From Dryomyza anilis (lineage: Eukaryota; Arthropoda; Insecta; Diptera; Dryomyzidae), in the NCBI GenBank assembly GCA_951804985.1, contig OX638135.1, positions 71,887,695 to 71,951,694 on the forward strand: 64,000 nt of DNA, given 5' to 3'. This document shows positions 1 through 11,935 of the stretch, in pieces (position 1 is the stretch's first letter; the number at the start of each line of letters is the position of its first letter). A model generated the notes under the pieces. The model did no database searches. It was not told the origin of the DNA and saw nothing but the letters and a program-made list of their open reading frames with translations. The translations under genes were made by a program, and so were the position numbers.

Positions 1-1308
1 CTGACATAAAGTTTGTATTAGATGGTTGCGGTGACAACAACGCTTTTTTCAAGACGAATGCGGTCCATGCAGAATTTCTATATTTTGGTGAAGTGCATTA
101 TAGAACGAAATCGCTTTCCTAAATGATTGCGAAACTCTGAAAATGTTTGATTTTCTACCCATTAAATTTTCCAGAAATACAGATATACATATCCAATTAA
201 AAAACATTTTTGGTTTTTTAAAAACGTCCAAAAATATAAAAATTTCTTAAAAATAGTATTTGAACACAATTCACAGATTCCCAAAAGCATGAAAGCACAG
301 CTGAAGCCGGTAAATCAATTATTTACACAGACTCTTTATAATGATATAATTTATTGAGTTTGAAAGTTGTATATGAATTTAGGTTATTTTTTAATTTATT
401 GAAAATTTGAAAGTTTAAAAAGTTTTCTCATTTTTGACGTATCGTACTTTTAGACGCAACTTTGAAAAATAATTGACAAATTGACTATTATAGAAATATC
501 TGAGTATTTTTTGAATATGTAATTTTATGGAAACTTTGAAAAAGGTATGTAAATATGTATTCTCAACAAACCAAACGATATTTTTACGATATCGAAACGA
601 TATCGAAACGATATCATTTATATGCACAAATTATCGTTTCCGATAATCTAAAATGATACGAGAATGATAGGGTATACGATATAAACGAACGATATCGTTA
701 TTTCTTGTCGATATAGATATGGAGTAGATATCGAAAAAGTGTTCATATTCGATAATCAAATTTAATTTGTAAAAAAAAAGTATTTCTTCGATTAAGCTGA
801 AATTTTGTGTGGATTTGTTTTTCTACATAGTAGCCTCATGAAATAAGCAACGGTGAGAGGGATTCGTACAAATTACCATCGAAACACCAAAAGTAGGAAA
901 TTTTGATAATGAGAATTCTTTTATATAGCCACTTTACATTGGAAATGGTGCGGTTTCAAAGAGCCATATATGGGCTGCAAGTATTTTATCCCATGTCAAT
1001 AAACATAATGGCCCATAACTAAAGTCAAAATTAACCTGGAGCTTAAATTTAATTACGGTTTTTTGACGGTTTTCATACAAAAATAAATGTCAAATATTTA
1101 TATATTAAAATAAACTAAAGTTTAAAAATGACTATAGTTATGCTCCAATTTGTTTAGCACACGTAATGTACCAAGTTGGCGAAAAAATAAGGAATGATTT
1201 AAAAGTTATTCAGGGCTTTTCATAGGGAGTATTTTACTATCGTACGTTTGCCATTGACTGACGAGAAGAGGTACTGTCGTATAGAAAACTAATGTATATT
1301 TTCTAATT
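1..1308. other. No gene recognised; A+T-rich intergenic sequence
   Basis: Short open frames here have no recognisable domain and look like chance. The only local structure is a cluster of near-palindromic ACGATATCG-type words between about 575 and 730. It may be the remnant of a repeat, but no terminal repeats were found. Confidence 0.5.
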
Positions 1309-1312
1309 ATTC

Positions 1313-1375
1313 AGTCGCGGTGAGTCGAACCAACGACCTCTCGACTCGGAGTCCATCGCACTACTATGCCAAAAT
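1313..1375 (-). repeat. tRNA-like sequence, probable SINE head or tRNA pseudogene
   Basis: Read on the minus strand, the segment has a box-A-like TGGCATAGTAGT (about 1360-1371) and a good box B, GGTTCGACTC (about 1322-1331), about 40 nt apart, with GACTCCGAGTC between them. Acceptor-stem pairing and a discriminator/CCA-compatible end are not evident. It therefore reads as an old tRNA-derived SINE head or tRNA pseudogene rather than a working tRNA. Confidence 0.45.
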
Positions 1376-1381
1376 AACTGA

Positions 1382-2160
1382 TTGCAGATGCGATATATTT
1401 TAATGTTATTTTCAAACTCACAAAAGAAACTTGTGCCACGATCATGTATTTTCCGGTGACAACGATATCGGCCACATTTCGTTTGAATATCGTGTGACTA
1501 CAATTTTTGATTCATGTATCAAACGAAACGTTGAGTACGCACGTTTTGAGAGTTTGTTTGTTGCCATCATATAAACCATACGACAAAGTAAAAATAAATG
1601 AAAAATAGTTGACAATACAAATAAATTGTATTTAGTGTATGTTTTTTGTTGCATATTTTGAAATTTGAAATCGATATATTTGCGCATATTTTGTATTTTT
1701 AGTGCACGAGAATCCTAGGCAGTGATGCCAACTCTTATTTTCATTTTTCCCGATATTCTTAGCAAAATTCCCCAATTGACTATAAAATTCCCCGGACAAA
1801 TTAATTTAAATACACTGAGAATACATAGTGTTTTTACTAAATATTTAATAACAATCTAAATAATCCATAGATACATATTACGCAATATGCTATTCATTTA
1901 ATATGTTTTTTATTTCTTGATTTCTCTATTTTTCGAATGACATTTATCAGCCATTATAAATTGAGAAAAATTATTTGTTATTACCAAGTGGTGCAATATT
2001 TTTTAATTAAGGTCCAGTTTTTCCAGTTTCCAGTTTTTGTTAAAGTTTAAACTTAGCTTAAATAAATATTTCAAAAGTCAATAGTTCCAAATCAAAACGT
2101 CCGAATTTGTTTAAATTTTACAGACACATAGATAGACAATTAGTACTCAGTTAATATAAA
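1382..2160. other. No gene recognised
   Basis: A+T-rich sequence with no domain-bearing frame or terminal repeats that I could see. Its last base is the A of the A|T Helitron target site. Confidence 0.5.
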
Positions 2161-2185
2161 TCCTATTAATATAATAAATCTGTTT

Positions 2186-2262
2186 GTTCGTTTGTACGTT
2201 TGTACGTTTGTACGTTTGTACGTTTGTACGTTTGTCCGTTTGTACGTTTGTACGTTTGTTCC
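2186..2262 (+). repeat. (CGTTTGTA)n-type microsatellite in Helitron 5' region
   Basis: About nine imperfect copies of the 8-bp word CGTTTGTA lie directly inside the Helitron 5' end. The tract is much shorter in the copies ending at 22503, 31279 and 40581, so copy number varies within the family. Confidence 0.8.
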
Positions 2263-3000
2263 GCTTCTCCGTCTAAACGGCTGATCCGATTTCCTTGAAA
2301 TTTTTACCTATATATGGGCGGGATTGGACAAAGAGGCGTGGCACCTCCCATACAACCTAAACTTTCAATACGATATAACTCGGCACTTTCACCAGCTACG
2401 AACATGAAACAAAAAACTCAAATACAAAAAAAAAATTAAAAACAAAAAAACCAAAGGACAAAACAAAAGCAAAAATACAAAAGCAAAAGCAATCACGTTT
2501 GTTCCGCTTCTCCGTCTAAACGGCTGATCCGATTTTCTTGAAATTTTTACCACATATGCGGTATGGCCTGGAAGGAATGATAGGCTATATATGGGCGGGA
2601 TTGGACAAAGAGGCGTGGCACCTCCCATACAACCTAAACTTTCAATACGATATAACTCGGCACTTTCACCAGCAACGAACATGAAACAAAAAACTCAAAT
2701 ACACAAAAAAAATTAAAAACAAAAAACCAAAAGCACAAAACAAAACAAAAGCAAAAATACAAAAACAAAAGCAATCATGTTTGTTCCGCTTCGCCGTCTA
2801 AACGGCTGATCCGATTGTCTTGAAATTTTTACCACAGATGCGGTATGGCCTGGAAGGAATGATAGGCTATATATGAGCGGGATTGGGCAAAGAGGCGTGG
2901 CACCTCCCATGCAACCTAAACACGATATAACTCGGCACTTTCACCAGCAACGAACATGAAACAAAAAACTCAAATACAAAAAAAAACAAAAAAGCAAAAG
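2250..3000 (+). repeat. Three diverged subunits of about 270 bp in the Helitron 5' third
   Basis: Each subunit runs from GTTCCGCTTC through GGCTGATCCGATT, GGCGGGATTGG, GAGGCGTGGCACCTCCCAT and ACTCGGCACTTTCACCAGC to an A-rich tail. They start near 2250, 2497 and 2787. Opposite-strand translation gives a peptide that seems conserved between copies, but this is repeated non-coding DNA. The 38098-40581 copy also has three subunits; the 20754 and 29264 copies have one. Confidence 0.75.
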
Positions 3001-3084
3001 CACAACACAAAACAAAACCAATCACATAAAACCACAATCCAAACTAAATGAAAAACAAAAAAAGGAAAGAAAAAGAAAAACAAA

Positions 3085-5128
3085 CTCACCACACTAAAAC
3101 TAACCAAACTAAAACTCACCACACTAAAATTCACCCTTAAATTAACCACACTAAAACCCACCACACTAAAATTCACCACACTAAAACTCACCACACTAAA
3201 ACTCACCACACTAAAACTCACCACTTAAAAACTCACCACACTAAATCTCACCACACTAAAACTCACCACACAAAAACTCAGCACACTAAAACTCACCACA
3301 CTTAAACTCACCACACTAAAACTCACCACACTAAAACTCACCACACTAAAACTCACCACACAAAAACTCACCACACTAAAACTCACCACACAAAATCTCA
3401 CCACACTAAAACTCACCACACTAAAACTCACCACACTAAAATTCACCACACTAAAACTCTCCACACTAAAACTCACCACACAAAAACTCACCACACAAAA
3501 ACTCACCACACTAAAACTCACCACACTAAAACTCACCACACTAAAACTCACCACACTAAAACTCACCACACTAAAACTCACCACACAAAAACTCACCACA
3601 CTAAAACTCACCACACTATAATTCACCACACTAAAACTCACCACACTAAAACTCACCACACTAAAACTCACCACTTAAAAACTCACCACGTAAAAACTCA
3701 CCACACTAAAACTCACCACACAAAAACTCACCACACTAAAACTCACCACACTTAAACTCACCACACTACAACTCACCACACTAAAACTCACCACACTAAA
3801 ACTCACCACACAAAAACTCACCACACTAAAACTCACCACACTAAAACTCACCACACTAAAACTCACCACACTTAAACTCAAGACACTAAAACCCACCACA
3901 CTAAAATTTCACCACACTAAAACTCACCACACTAAAATTCACCACACTAAAACTCACCACACTAAAATTTCTCCACATTAAAATTCACCACACTAAAACT
4001 CACCACACTAAAACTCACCACACTAAAACTCACCACTAAAAAACTCACCACACAAAAACTCAGCACACTAAAACTCACCACACAAAAACTCACCACACTA
4101 AAACTCACCACACTAAAACTCACCACACTAAAACTCACCACACAAAAACTCACCACACTAAAACTCACCACACTAAAATTCACCACACTAAAACTCACCA
4201 CACTAAAACTCACCACACTAAAACTCACCACTTAAAAACTCACCACACTAAAACTCACCACACTAAAACTCACCACACTAAAACTCACCACTTAAAAACT
4301 CACCACACTAAAACTCACCACACTAAAACTCACCACACTAAAACTCACCACACAAAAACTCACCACACAAAAACTCACCACACTAAAACTCACCACACTA
4401 AAACTCACCACACTAAAACTCACCACTTAAAAACTCACCACATTAAAACTCACCACACTAAAACTCACCACACAAAAACTCACCACACTAAAACTCACCA
4501 CACAAAAACTCACCACACTAAAACTCACCACACTAAAATTCACCACACTAAAACTCACCACACTAAAACTAACCACACTAAAACTCACCACACTAAAACT
4601 CACTACACTAAAATTTCACCACATTAAAATTCACCACTTTTAAACTCACCACATTAAAACTCACTGCACTCAAATTTCGATACACTAAAACTTACCACAC
4701 TAAAACTCCCCGCACTAAAATTCACCACACTAAAACCCACCACTCTATAATTAACCACACTAAAACTCACCACCCTAAAATTCACTACACTAAAACTCAC
4801 CACAATAAAATTCATCACATTAAAATTCATCACACTAAAACTCACCACGATAAAATTCACCACACTAAAACTCGCTACACTAAAACACGCCACACTAAAA
4901 CACGCCACATTAAAATTCACCACACTAAAACCCACCACACTATAATTGACCACACTAAAACTCACCACACTTAAAAACACCACACTTAAACTCACCACAC
5001 TCAAATTCACCACACTAAAACTCACCACACCAAAACTAACCACAATTAAACTCACCACTCCAAAATTCACCACATCTAAACTCACTACGAAACTTACTAC
5101 ATTAAAACCCACCACACTAAAACTTCTA
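3085..5128 (+). repeat. 15-bp minisatellite array (CTCACCACACTAAAA)n
   Basis: About 2 kb of head-to-tail copies of a 15-bp unit, CTCACCACACTAAAA, with common variants carrying CACAAAAA, CTTAAAA or ATTCACC. Variants are mixed through the array and become more diverged after about 4600. Because 15 is a multiple of three, stop-free frames of repeating VVSFS or TTLKL appear on both strands; these are by-products, not proteins. The same unit fills the other three Helitron copies in the opposite orientation. Confidence 0.92.
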
Positions 5129-5262
5129 CTGGGAAAAACTCTACGGGGAAGAATTCTACGGAAAAGAATTCTACCGGGAACAATTCTACCGGGATGAATT
5201 CTACGTGTGGATTTTACGGGGAAGATTTCTACTGGGAATAATTCTGCGGAGAAGCGCAGTCT
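5128..5262 (+). repeat. Second short array, degenerate GAATTCTACCGGGAA unit
   Basis: Around eight degenerate copies of a unit of about 15-16 bp, GAATTCTACSGGGAA, join the minisatellite to the Helitron 3' end. The same block is conserved in all four copies, so it is part of the element and not a local expansion. Confidence 0.7.
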
Positions 5263-5314
5263 GAGAAAATTTTTTAATAAAATCGCTCCATATCTTTGAA
5301 TTCAGAAAATCTTG

Positions 5315-5341
5315 GCACGAGTCGTGCACGGGTCCAGCTAG
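5315..5341 (+). terminator. Helitron 3' terminator hairpin and CTAG end
   Basis: GCACGAGTCGTGC can form a 5-bp stem with a 3-nt loop, followed by a 10-nt spacer and CTAG. In known Helitrons this arrangement ends rolling-circle transfer. The same end occurs reversed at 20754, 29264 and 38098. Confidence 0.82.
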
Positions 5342-6206
5342 TTTTAAATATATGAGAAAAATTGACTATAATATAACTGAAAAAATTGATCATATTAAAC
5401 AAATTAATTATATTAAACTTGGTTTCAAATAGTACTGCACGCAGCAAAAAAAGGGCACTCCCAAACATAATTTTGCAGGCATTAACATGTACGTTTGGAA
5501 TTTTATGTAAACATAATATATAATTGAATGATAAATCATTTGTAAACAGTGTTGTAATGAGCTCTGACTTACATTATAGTATCCCGGAAACATTTTAATG
5601 TTGCCCCTTAAAATGGAGTATGCTCTAATGGAAACATAATAATTACTACATCCAAATAAAATAAATATTTGACCCGAAACATAAAAATGTTCAAAATCAA
5701 ACATGATTTTGAACGACCTAAATATAAATATGTTTCCAGTGAAACATATCAGTTGTTTTAGTTCAAAAAGTAGTATGTTTGCATAGAAACATATTTAAAT
5801 ATTTTTGGAAAGAAATCCTGAAAATAAAATAAAAAAAATAAATTGTTGTTTTTTTTTTATTTATTTTTATTACAAATCTTTAAACATGCACAGTGGAAAA
5901 TTATAATAATAGAATTCATATACAAATTTTGAAATGCATAAAAAAATAATTGGTTTAAAACTGCAAGTACAAGTGACAGCATCAATGAAGGCACAATTGC
6001 ACCAGCAGACGCTAAACCAGACGATCCAGGCTCGCTTTATATTTGGTACAGTTACAGTTGATCTCAGTACAGCACATAGCGTTGGCAAGGAATTCACGGA
6101 GGCTTTTGTAAAAAAACATTCCAAATTCTGTTTGAAAATCGAAACACAGTTTTTTATTTGTGGTTTTTCACATTAGTTTAAGAAATTATATACTGCACTA
6201 TACTCT
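5342..6206. other. No gene recognised
   Basis: A+T-rich sequence. The word GAAACAT recurs about every 50 bp between roughly 5585 and 5795, which hints at a decayed repeat, but I see no terminal repeats and no coding domain. Confidence 0.4.
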
Positions 6207-6266
6207 GTTACTATTTGTACTTTTTTGTTACTATTTGTACTTTTTTGTTACTATTTGTACTTTTTT
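6207..6266. repeat. Tandem repeat, 3 x 20 bp
   Basis: Three consecutive identical copies of the 20-bp unit GTTACTATTTGTACTTTTTT. Confidence 0.9.
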
Positions 6267-7255
6267 AAAGAATACATTTATTTAAATCCAATTCCTTTTT
6301 TGTTTGATTTTAAACATCATACATCATGCGTTGTATTTAGATTTGATTAGCATTTTCTGTGTTTCGAAACATAGTTTTAACAAAGCAAATTGCCAAGAAA
6401 TATTTTATTCAAATGAAATTAAAATTTTATGTTGGTATTGTAACATATTTATGGTAAATGTGACAGATTCGGCTGGACAATATAATAATGTTTACACGTG
6501 AACAAAAGTAAATTCAATTTCGATTATAATTTAATTACACTTCATTCCTAATTCATGTATGGTAACTTCTTAATACTTTTTAATTACGTTCAAACAAATC
6601 TTTTCTATCCGTGTGAAAATAGGTAATTAATGCCTTTTACTAGGAGCAAACTATTTCGAAAATTAAATTTAATCATTGAAAGACCTGTATAAACAAATGT
6701 GCAATTGTAAATATATGTTAGTTTCGATTTTTTTTTTAATTTTGATAATTTTTTTACTACTCTTTTGTCATTTTAGTTTCGAAATTTTAAATTCCCAATA
6801 ATCGCAATCTATAAAATACTGAAAACAATATATTTTCAACTATTAAGGGACATGACAAATTAGCAGGTCTTACATTAAGTAAAAAATGTATCCTTTATTT
6901 AAAAACATAACATCAGATACATTCAAAAAATGTTAAAGGAATTTATCTAGATCCAGAAATCGTATTTAATATATTGTATAGACGCCAAATTATGAACTTT
7001 CACATGATTGGAATATAGACCCAGCAGGAAATGGCCTCATAGACGACAAGGTCATCAATGATGAATCGAGGACATTAAAAAATTTGTCATTGATGAATAT
7101 GTCTACAACAATTTCATAAATGACATTGCATTATAGAAGTCATATACCATATGTCATATAAACATATATGAATGACATTTTTTGTCTATGTATTTCTCGT
7201 AAATCTGAGGTAAAACTAATTTAAAACTGTTTATAAATGTTATCAGATATTTAAA
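6267..7255. other. No gene recognised
   Basis: A+T-rich sequence with only chance-length frames. ATGACATT/AATGTCAT words recur between about 7030 and 7190, with no clear element boundary. Confidence 0.4.
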
Positions 7256-8575
7256 AAAAAAATACACGGTGAGAAAGTGAGAAAGTTTCATTCATGACTC
7301 AAACTCTGTAAATTTGTCTAAAAACTTCATGTGATATATACTTTTCTCATGTTTATGGCCAGATTTTGAAGTTATGGCCCCATGGTATTCTACAAAAGTT
7401 GTAGAATACCATTGTCGATTGTTTAAAATTAAATACACAGTGAAAAAATCATTTAAGGTATAAAAATACAAATGTAACACCCTATATATTGTATCATGAA
7501 ACTAATATTTCAATTTCAGGGCTCGATTTCGGTACGATGTCCCCTGAAATCGTATATGTCGAATATACAATATGTTTCCTTATACTATTAGCTTTCTGTA
7601 AAAAAAAATTCCGGATGAGGTTTTTTCTTAAAGTCTCGGAAATTGGATTTCAATATTAGTACCATATGACCAATTTACATATTTTGCAGTTATTACAATT
7701 TTTTTTCTATGTATTCTGAGTTTAAACGAGTTTAAACGAATTTAAAACTGTTTACAAATGTCATTAGCAATTTCATAAAAAAATACACTGGGAGAAAGAT
7801 TCTTAATGGCTCAAAATCAGTAAATTAGTATAAAATCTTCATGTAAAATATACTTTTTTCATGGTAAGATTTAGAAGTTATGTCCCCCAAACTGATGGTA
7901 CACCGACTCCATAAAATTTGTAGAATACCATTGTTGATTGTTTAAAATTAAATACACTGTGAAAAAATCATTTAAAGTACAAAAATACTTCATCAATATT
8001 GGTGTTAATTTCGTAAAAAATAACAAAAAATTTGACTTTTTTTAAAATCAATTTTAACCATGAAAGACTTAAAATTAATTGTGGGCTGGTACTTTTAAAA
8101 AAATTAAAGTAAGATAATTAAGCAATCTTTCATTAGAATCAAAAATATTGAAAATGCGTTTACGTTTTCTATACTTTTTTCATCTTCAAATATGTGGTTT
8201 AAAAAAAAAAATAATAAGTGTAATAACCACATGTTATGTTCAACGCCCGATTTCTATATGATCTCCCCTAAATCTGATATATGATGGTTTCAGAAAAGTT
8301 TTGTATTAGTATTGGGTATTTACAAAAAAAAATAAACGGTGAGAAAATATTCATAACTCTTAAAATATTCATTCATATATAACACCCTATATTTTGTATC
8401 ATAAAACTAATATTTCAAATTCAGTGCTCGATTTCGGTGCGATGTCCCCTGAAATCATATATATCTAATATAGAAGATGTTTCCTTATACTATTAGCTTT
8501 TTATAAAAAAAATCCTGATGAGGTTTTTTCTTAAAGTCTCGGAAATTGGATTTCAATATGAGTACTTTATGAAAA
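7256..8575. repeat. Diverged direct-repeat cluster with recurring TACACNGTGAGAAA motifs
   Basis: Two segments occur twice. About 7310-7490 matches 7800-7985, including a run ending ATACCATTGTYGATTGTTTA. About 7500-7675 matches 8402-8570, including GATGTCCCCTGAAATC and AAAGTCTCGGAAATTGGATT. The word TACACNGTGARAAA or a close variant occurs near 7263, 7434, 7782, 7948 and 8332. It resembles the tips of insect MITEs, suggesting overlapping related insertions. No coding content. Confidence 0.6.
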
Positions 8576-8915
8576 ATACGTGTTTTTACACCCGTTTTAT
8601 ATAGGTTTTCACCTAATTCTGAGGTGGACCGACCCCAAAAATATATTCTAATGCCTATTAAGTTATTTTAGGATGCGAAAATTTAGTATTGCAACACAAT
8701 CTGCATTGAAATACTATGGTCACTTGAAGTGCTCTGAAAGTCAGTTAATTCGTCAAAAATGAGTAGTTTTTGGTATTTTAACTGCATTAATGATCATTAA
8801 ATTGCATAAATAAATTCGAATTTATCTGTAAAACAATGATATTTTGTACTTTTAAGCAAAAAAAAAAAAATTTGCGGTGAATTCAAATTGTGGGCTATCT
8901 TCCAATTCGCCTCGT

Positions 8916-9790
8916 GGGCTATTTACACATCAGTGCGGTGTGCTATATTTGTACACTGCAGAGTTGGAAACTAAGCTTTAAAACCAAAAATATTCAGCGG
9001 TAAATTTAGTTAGCAGCTCTATAATGTTCTCTAATTAAGATGGTTCGATCAGATGCTACGGGCAGTTTTGGTTTATTTATATACCTCTTTCGCAGTCATC
9101 CGTCGTGTGAAAAAAATTACAACAAAAAACCAGTTTCTTCAATATGAAACTAAAGAATTCCTTTATACCTGCACGAGGGACAACCTTTCGTAATTCGTTC
9201 GTCAGGGATCCCACACGAATTCAAATGAAAGCAAAAAATCAAAACATCCATACAGTTTGTGCAATATGTAGAGAAAGAATTTTCAATACATGATGTAGTA
9301 AAAAATAAGACAAATAAAGGCAAATGTATTTAAAAACCAACAAAATGCAGTAGAAATATATTTTTTCAAAACAAAGACATAAAATGTATATAATTTACTA
9401 CAGTAATTTTTTCGGTGTACAGCTTTAAAAAATTAGTGGCTTTTTGACAAGTCTTCCATATACATTCGAATATTATTTTAAATTGGAAATTATTTTTTTA
9501 TTATTTGTAACGCTAAACATTTGGTTTTAAAAACATAAACAAAACTTAGTTTTTGTTTTCGTATTTAGAGACATTTTAATAGGACAGTTAATTTTAAGAT
9601 TTTATGTAATAAATTCAATTTTAATCAAATTTTTATAAAAACAATTAACTTTAAGTGATACATATTTTTGTATACAGGGGAATTTATAGTAAATTTATAG
9701 AATATAATTTATAAAAGAATTTATAATAATATGTGAACAATTTATAATTTAATATTAAACTATAATACTCAAAATAATTGCATTATACAT
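8916..9790 (+). repeat. Dispersed repeat, copy 1 (partner at 42841-43665)
   Basis: Closely similar to 42841-43665 over about 0.8 kb, sharing for instance TGCTATATTTGTAYACTGCAGAG, CCTTTCGTAATTCGTTCGTC and the block ending CTACAGTAATTTTTTCGGTG. A short frame starting at the ATGAAACYAAAGAA region is readable in both copies but has no known domain and is disrupted in this one. Family unknown. Confidence 0.7.
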
Positions 9791-9849
9791 TTTATGTATT
9801 ATGTAGTACACGTATTTCAAAAATTAAAACTACGGAAAACAAATACATA

Positions 9850-10017
9850 CTACATATTCTGCAATATGTAGAAAACGAATTTCTAATACATTGTGTAGTA
9901 AAATACAGACAAAATAATACAAATGTATTAAAAACGATCAAAATGTAGTAGAACTGCATTTTTTCAAAACTAAGACATAACTGTAGTATAATTTACTACA
10001 GTAATTTTTTCGGTGTA
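9850..10017 (+). repeat. Second partial copy of the same repeat's terminal block
   Basis: Repeats the 9260-9418 block: GCAATATGTAGARAACGAATTT through CTACAGTAATTTTTTCGGTG. The terminal word TACAGTAATTTTTTCGGTGTA recurs, inverted and diverged, at about 40866, so it is probably a transposon end. Confidence 0.65.
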
Positions 10018-10400
10018 GATGTTATGGCATCTCTCGTATCATGAACCCACCCAACCATGATCCTTCATTACGAGTTTTTTTCGAAAGTTCCCAAATAATC
10101 ATATACCCTACCACATTACCAAGGAAGAAAAATATTTTAGTTAGCCATATTTAATAAAATTTATTTCATTGTTATCTGTAGCTTGCTTAAAACTTTTAAT
10201 ATTATTGAAATTCATTATATCATATTTTATAATTTTAAAAGAATTTACATGTAAGTAGAATAGATTTAGTATTACAAAATTTTATTGTTTAATTTAGAAA
10301 GAATTGGGCAATTTAATTGTTCTAGATCTTTTTTTTTCTTGTACTAATAGAACGAATGATTCAAAAACATAATGTTAAATTCATGAGTATTTTTATTTTA
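10018..10400 (+). repeat. Unoccupied relative of the sequence hosting the gypsy LTR and Helitrons
   Basis: Matches 20613-20753, reverse 24340-24753, 29123-29263, reverse 33107-33534, and 37885-38097 joined to 40582-40770. Unlike those copies, it has no LTR before GATGTTATGGCATC and no Helitron after TTAATA or TTTCATA (seen here as TATCATATTTTATAATTT near 10220). It serves as an empty-site reference that fixes three insertion points. It has diverged from the other copies, so it is an older relative. Confidence 0.8.
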
Positions 10401-10918
10401 AATACCCTTTATTGTTTTACTTTTTTATTTGTTGCGTTTGAATTAAGGAAATAGGTTATCTTTAGTAATTTGACTGAGAAAATTTTATTTTCTAGTTTTT
10501 TTTTTTAATTTGATATTTTAAACGGTAAATTGAATTGTTAACAAATTTCTATTATTTGTATTTTGTTTTTATTGTTATTATTTCTGAGAGAATACTGAAA
10601 TATTTTTTTTTATATATATTATGCGAAATTTAATTTGTATACAGTAAATTTGGTTTTGTTAATAACATAGGCTAACATGACGTTGAAATTACTGTGTTAA
10701 GTGTTCTCACATAATGCAAATCTATTGTTGTTTCAAAAATAAGTAGACATGTAAGAGAAATTTCCCTTCTTTTAAGTTAACATAGACTGAGAATGCATTG
10801 CATGAAATGAGAGCACATAGAAAATACCAAATTTGTTCATTTCATTGTAATCTCTGAAACTACTGTCCCCGCGATGTGAACCACTGTTATTAACATTGAA
10901 TGAGCAATATTATGGTAG

Positions 10919-10921
<3 letters not shown>
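10401..10921. other. No gene recognised
   Basis: A+T-rich sequence with homopolymer T runs and no domain-bearing frame. Confidence 0.4.
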
Positions 10922-11008
<87 letters not shown>

Positions 11009-11025
11009 TAAAGTTTAAAAATCTG

Positions 11026-11060
<35 letters not shown>
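10922..11060. repeat. (TA)n microsatellite in two blocks
   Basis: A pure TA run to about 11003, then 25 bp of unique sequence, then a second TA run from about 11028. The YIYIYI-type frames over it are artefacts. Confidence 0.95.
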
Positions 11061-11063
<3 letters not shown>

Positions 11064-11545
11064 GCCGAGGGAGGGGGTCTTGCCCCTGACCACCGCCGAT
11101 TTGCTTCATTTTTTAATATGTTGTTATTATTTTCAGTTTTCTATCACACCTTTGCAAACTCTAAAAACGATTTTTGTCGTTTTGCACCACAGCATCCAAA
11201 AACTGCCTTTTTAAAATTCTGAAAAAATTTACATAAATTCTTGACATAGAAAAAAATCATTCCACTTTGATTTGGAGTGATAAGAATTTTTCTTCTATTT
11301 TTTTTCTTAACTTTGAAAATCCTGTTTTTTAGTATATAAATCGCCATAGTTTCGGATTGGTTTGAGATACATCAATAAAAACTGGTATATACTTATATGT
11401 GTAAAGTACAAACCGTGTTACAAAAAATGGGTGGTTATTGTCAATTGCCACGCCTAGCTGCCCTATAACATTTATAGTAAATACTAATTTATAGTAATTT
11501 CTAATCCTTTCTTTTAAAAGATTCAAATTTTTTTTCAAATTTACT
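11061..11545. other. No gene recognised
   Basis: No domain-bearing frame. The short open frames on the minus strand lack recognisable motifs. Confidence 0.35.
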
Positions 11546-11548
11546 TGG

Positions 11549-11935
11549 CGTAAAGTTTCTGTGATAAACTTCCTGCCCAATATAAAATGAAACTGGTTTA
11601 CTACGAAGGTTGTATTGTTTGGCATTTCTTTCGCAAGATTTCACAGAAAAAATAGTTCATACTATTTATGAATTTGTTCATCAATTTTATGGATTTTTCA
11701 TTATTACTCAACCAATGACCAAATTCATCCAATTTGGTCATTGTAAAGTTTCTGTGATAAACTTCCTGCCCAATATAAAATTAAACTGTTTTACTACGAA
11801 TGTTGTATTGTTTGTCATTTCTTTCGCAAGCTTTCACAGAAAAAAAAGTTCATACTATTTATGAATTTGTTCATCAATTTTATGGATTTTTCATTATTAC
11901 TCAACCAATGACCAATTTCATCCAATTTATAAATC
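11549..11935 (+). repeat. Tandem duplication, 2 x about 193 bp
   Basis: The block starting TAAAGTTTCTGTGATAAACT near 11550 restarts near 11743 and runs through TTTCGCAAGMTTTCACAGAA to CCAATGACCAA.TTCATCCAA. The copies differ at roughly 4% of positions, so the duplication is fairly recent. Confidence 0.85.

Larger units (their letters stand above)
2161..5341 (+). mobile_element. Non-autonomous canonical Helitron, minisatellite-bearing family, complete copy
   Basis: The element starts with TC (TCCTATTAATATAATAAATC), ends with CTAG and lies between host A (2160) and T (5342), with no target duplication. This is the canonical Helitron signature. A 13-nt palindrome, GCACGAGTCGTGC, sits exactly 10 nt before CTAG, matching the Helitron terminator hairpin. 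The interior holds an 8-bp repeat tract, three diverged subunits of about 270 bp, a 2-kb array of a 15-bp minisatellite and a short second array. No Rep/helicase coding sequence is present, so it must depend on an autonomous partner. At 3181 bp it is the longest of four related copies in the window. The copy at 38098-40581 confirms both ends against an empty site. Confidence 0.88.

Noticed and set aside
2389..2910. Repeated MGGATPLCPIPPIYSLSFLP-type peptides (also near 22270, 31038, 39877 and 40100)
   Set aside because: This is the reverse-strand reading of the Helitron 5' subunit. It lies in a non-coding repeat, has no shared start context and conserves DNA rather than protein.
3225..3674. 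149-codon frame of repeating VVSFS and similar frames in the four minisatellite arrays
   Set aside because: The 15-bp unit is a multiple of three and has no stop in some frames, so long low-complexity frames arise on both strands. They are not proteins.
3085..5128. CRISPR-like regular repeats
   Set aside because: There are no spacers; units are contiguous 15-mers in a eukaryotic Helitron.
5870..6176. Overlapping frames on both strands at 5870-6176
   Set aside because: No recognisable motif on either strand and no sign of splice or start context, so treated as chance.
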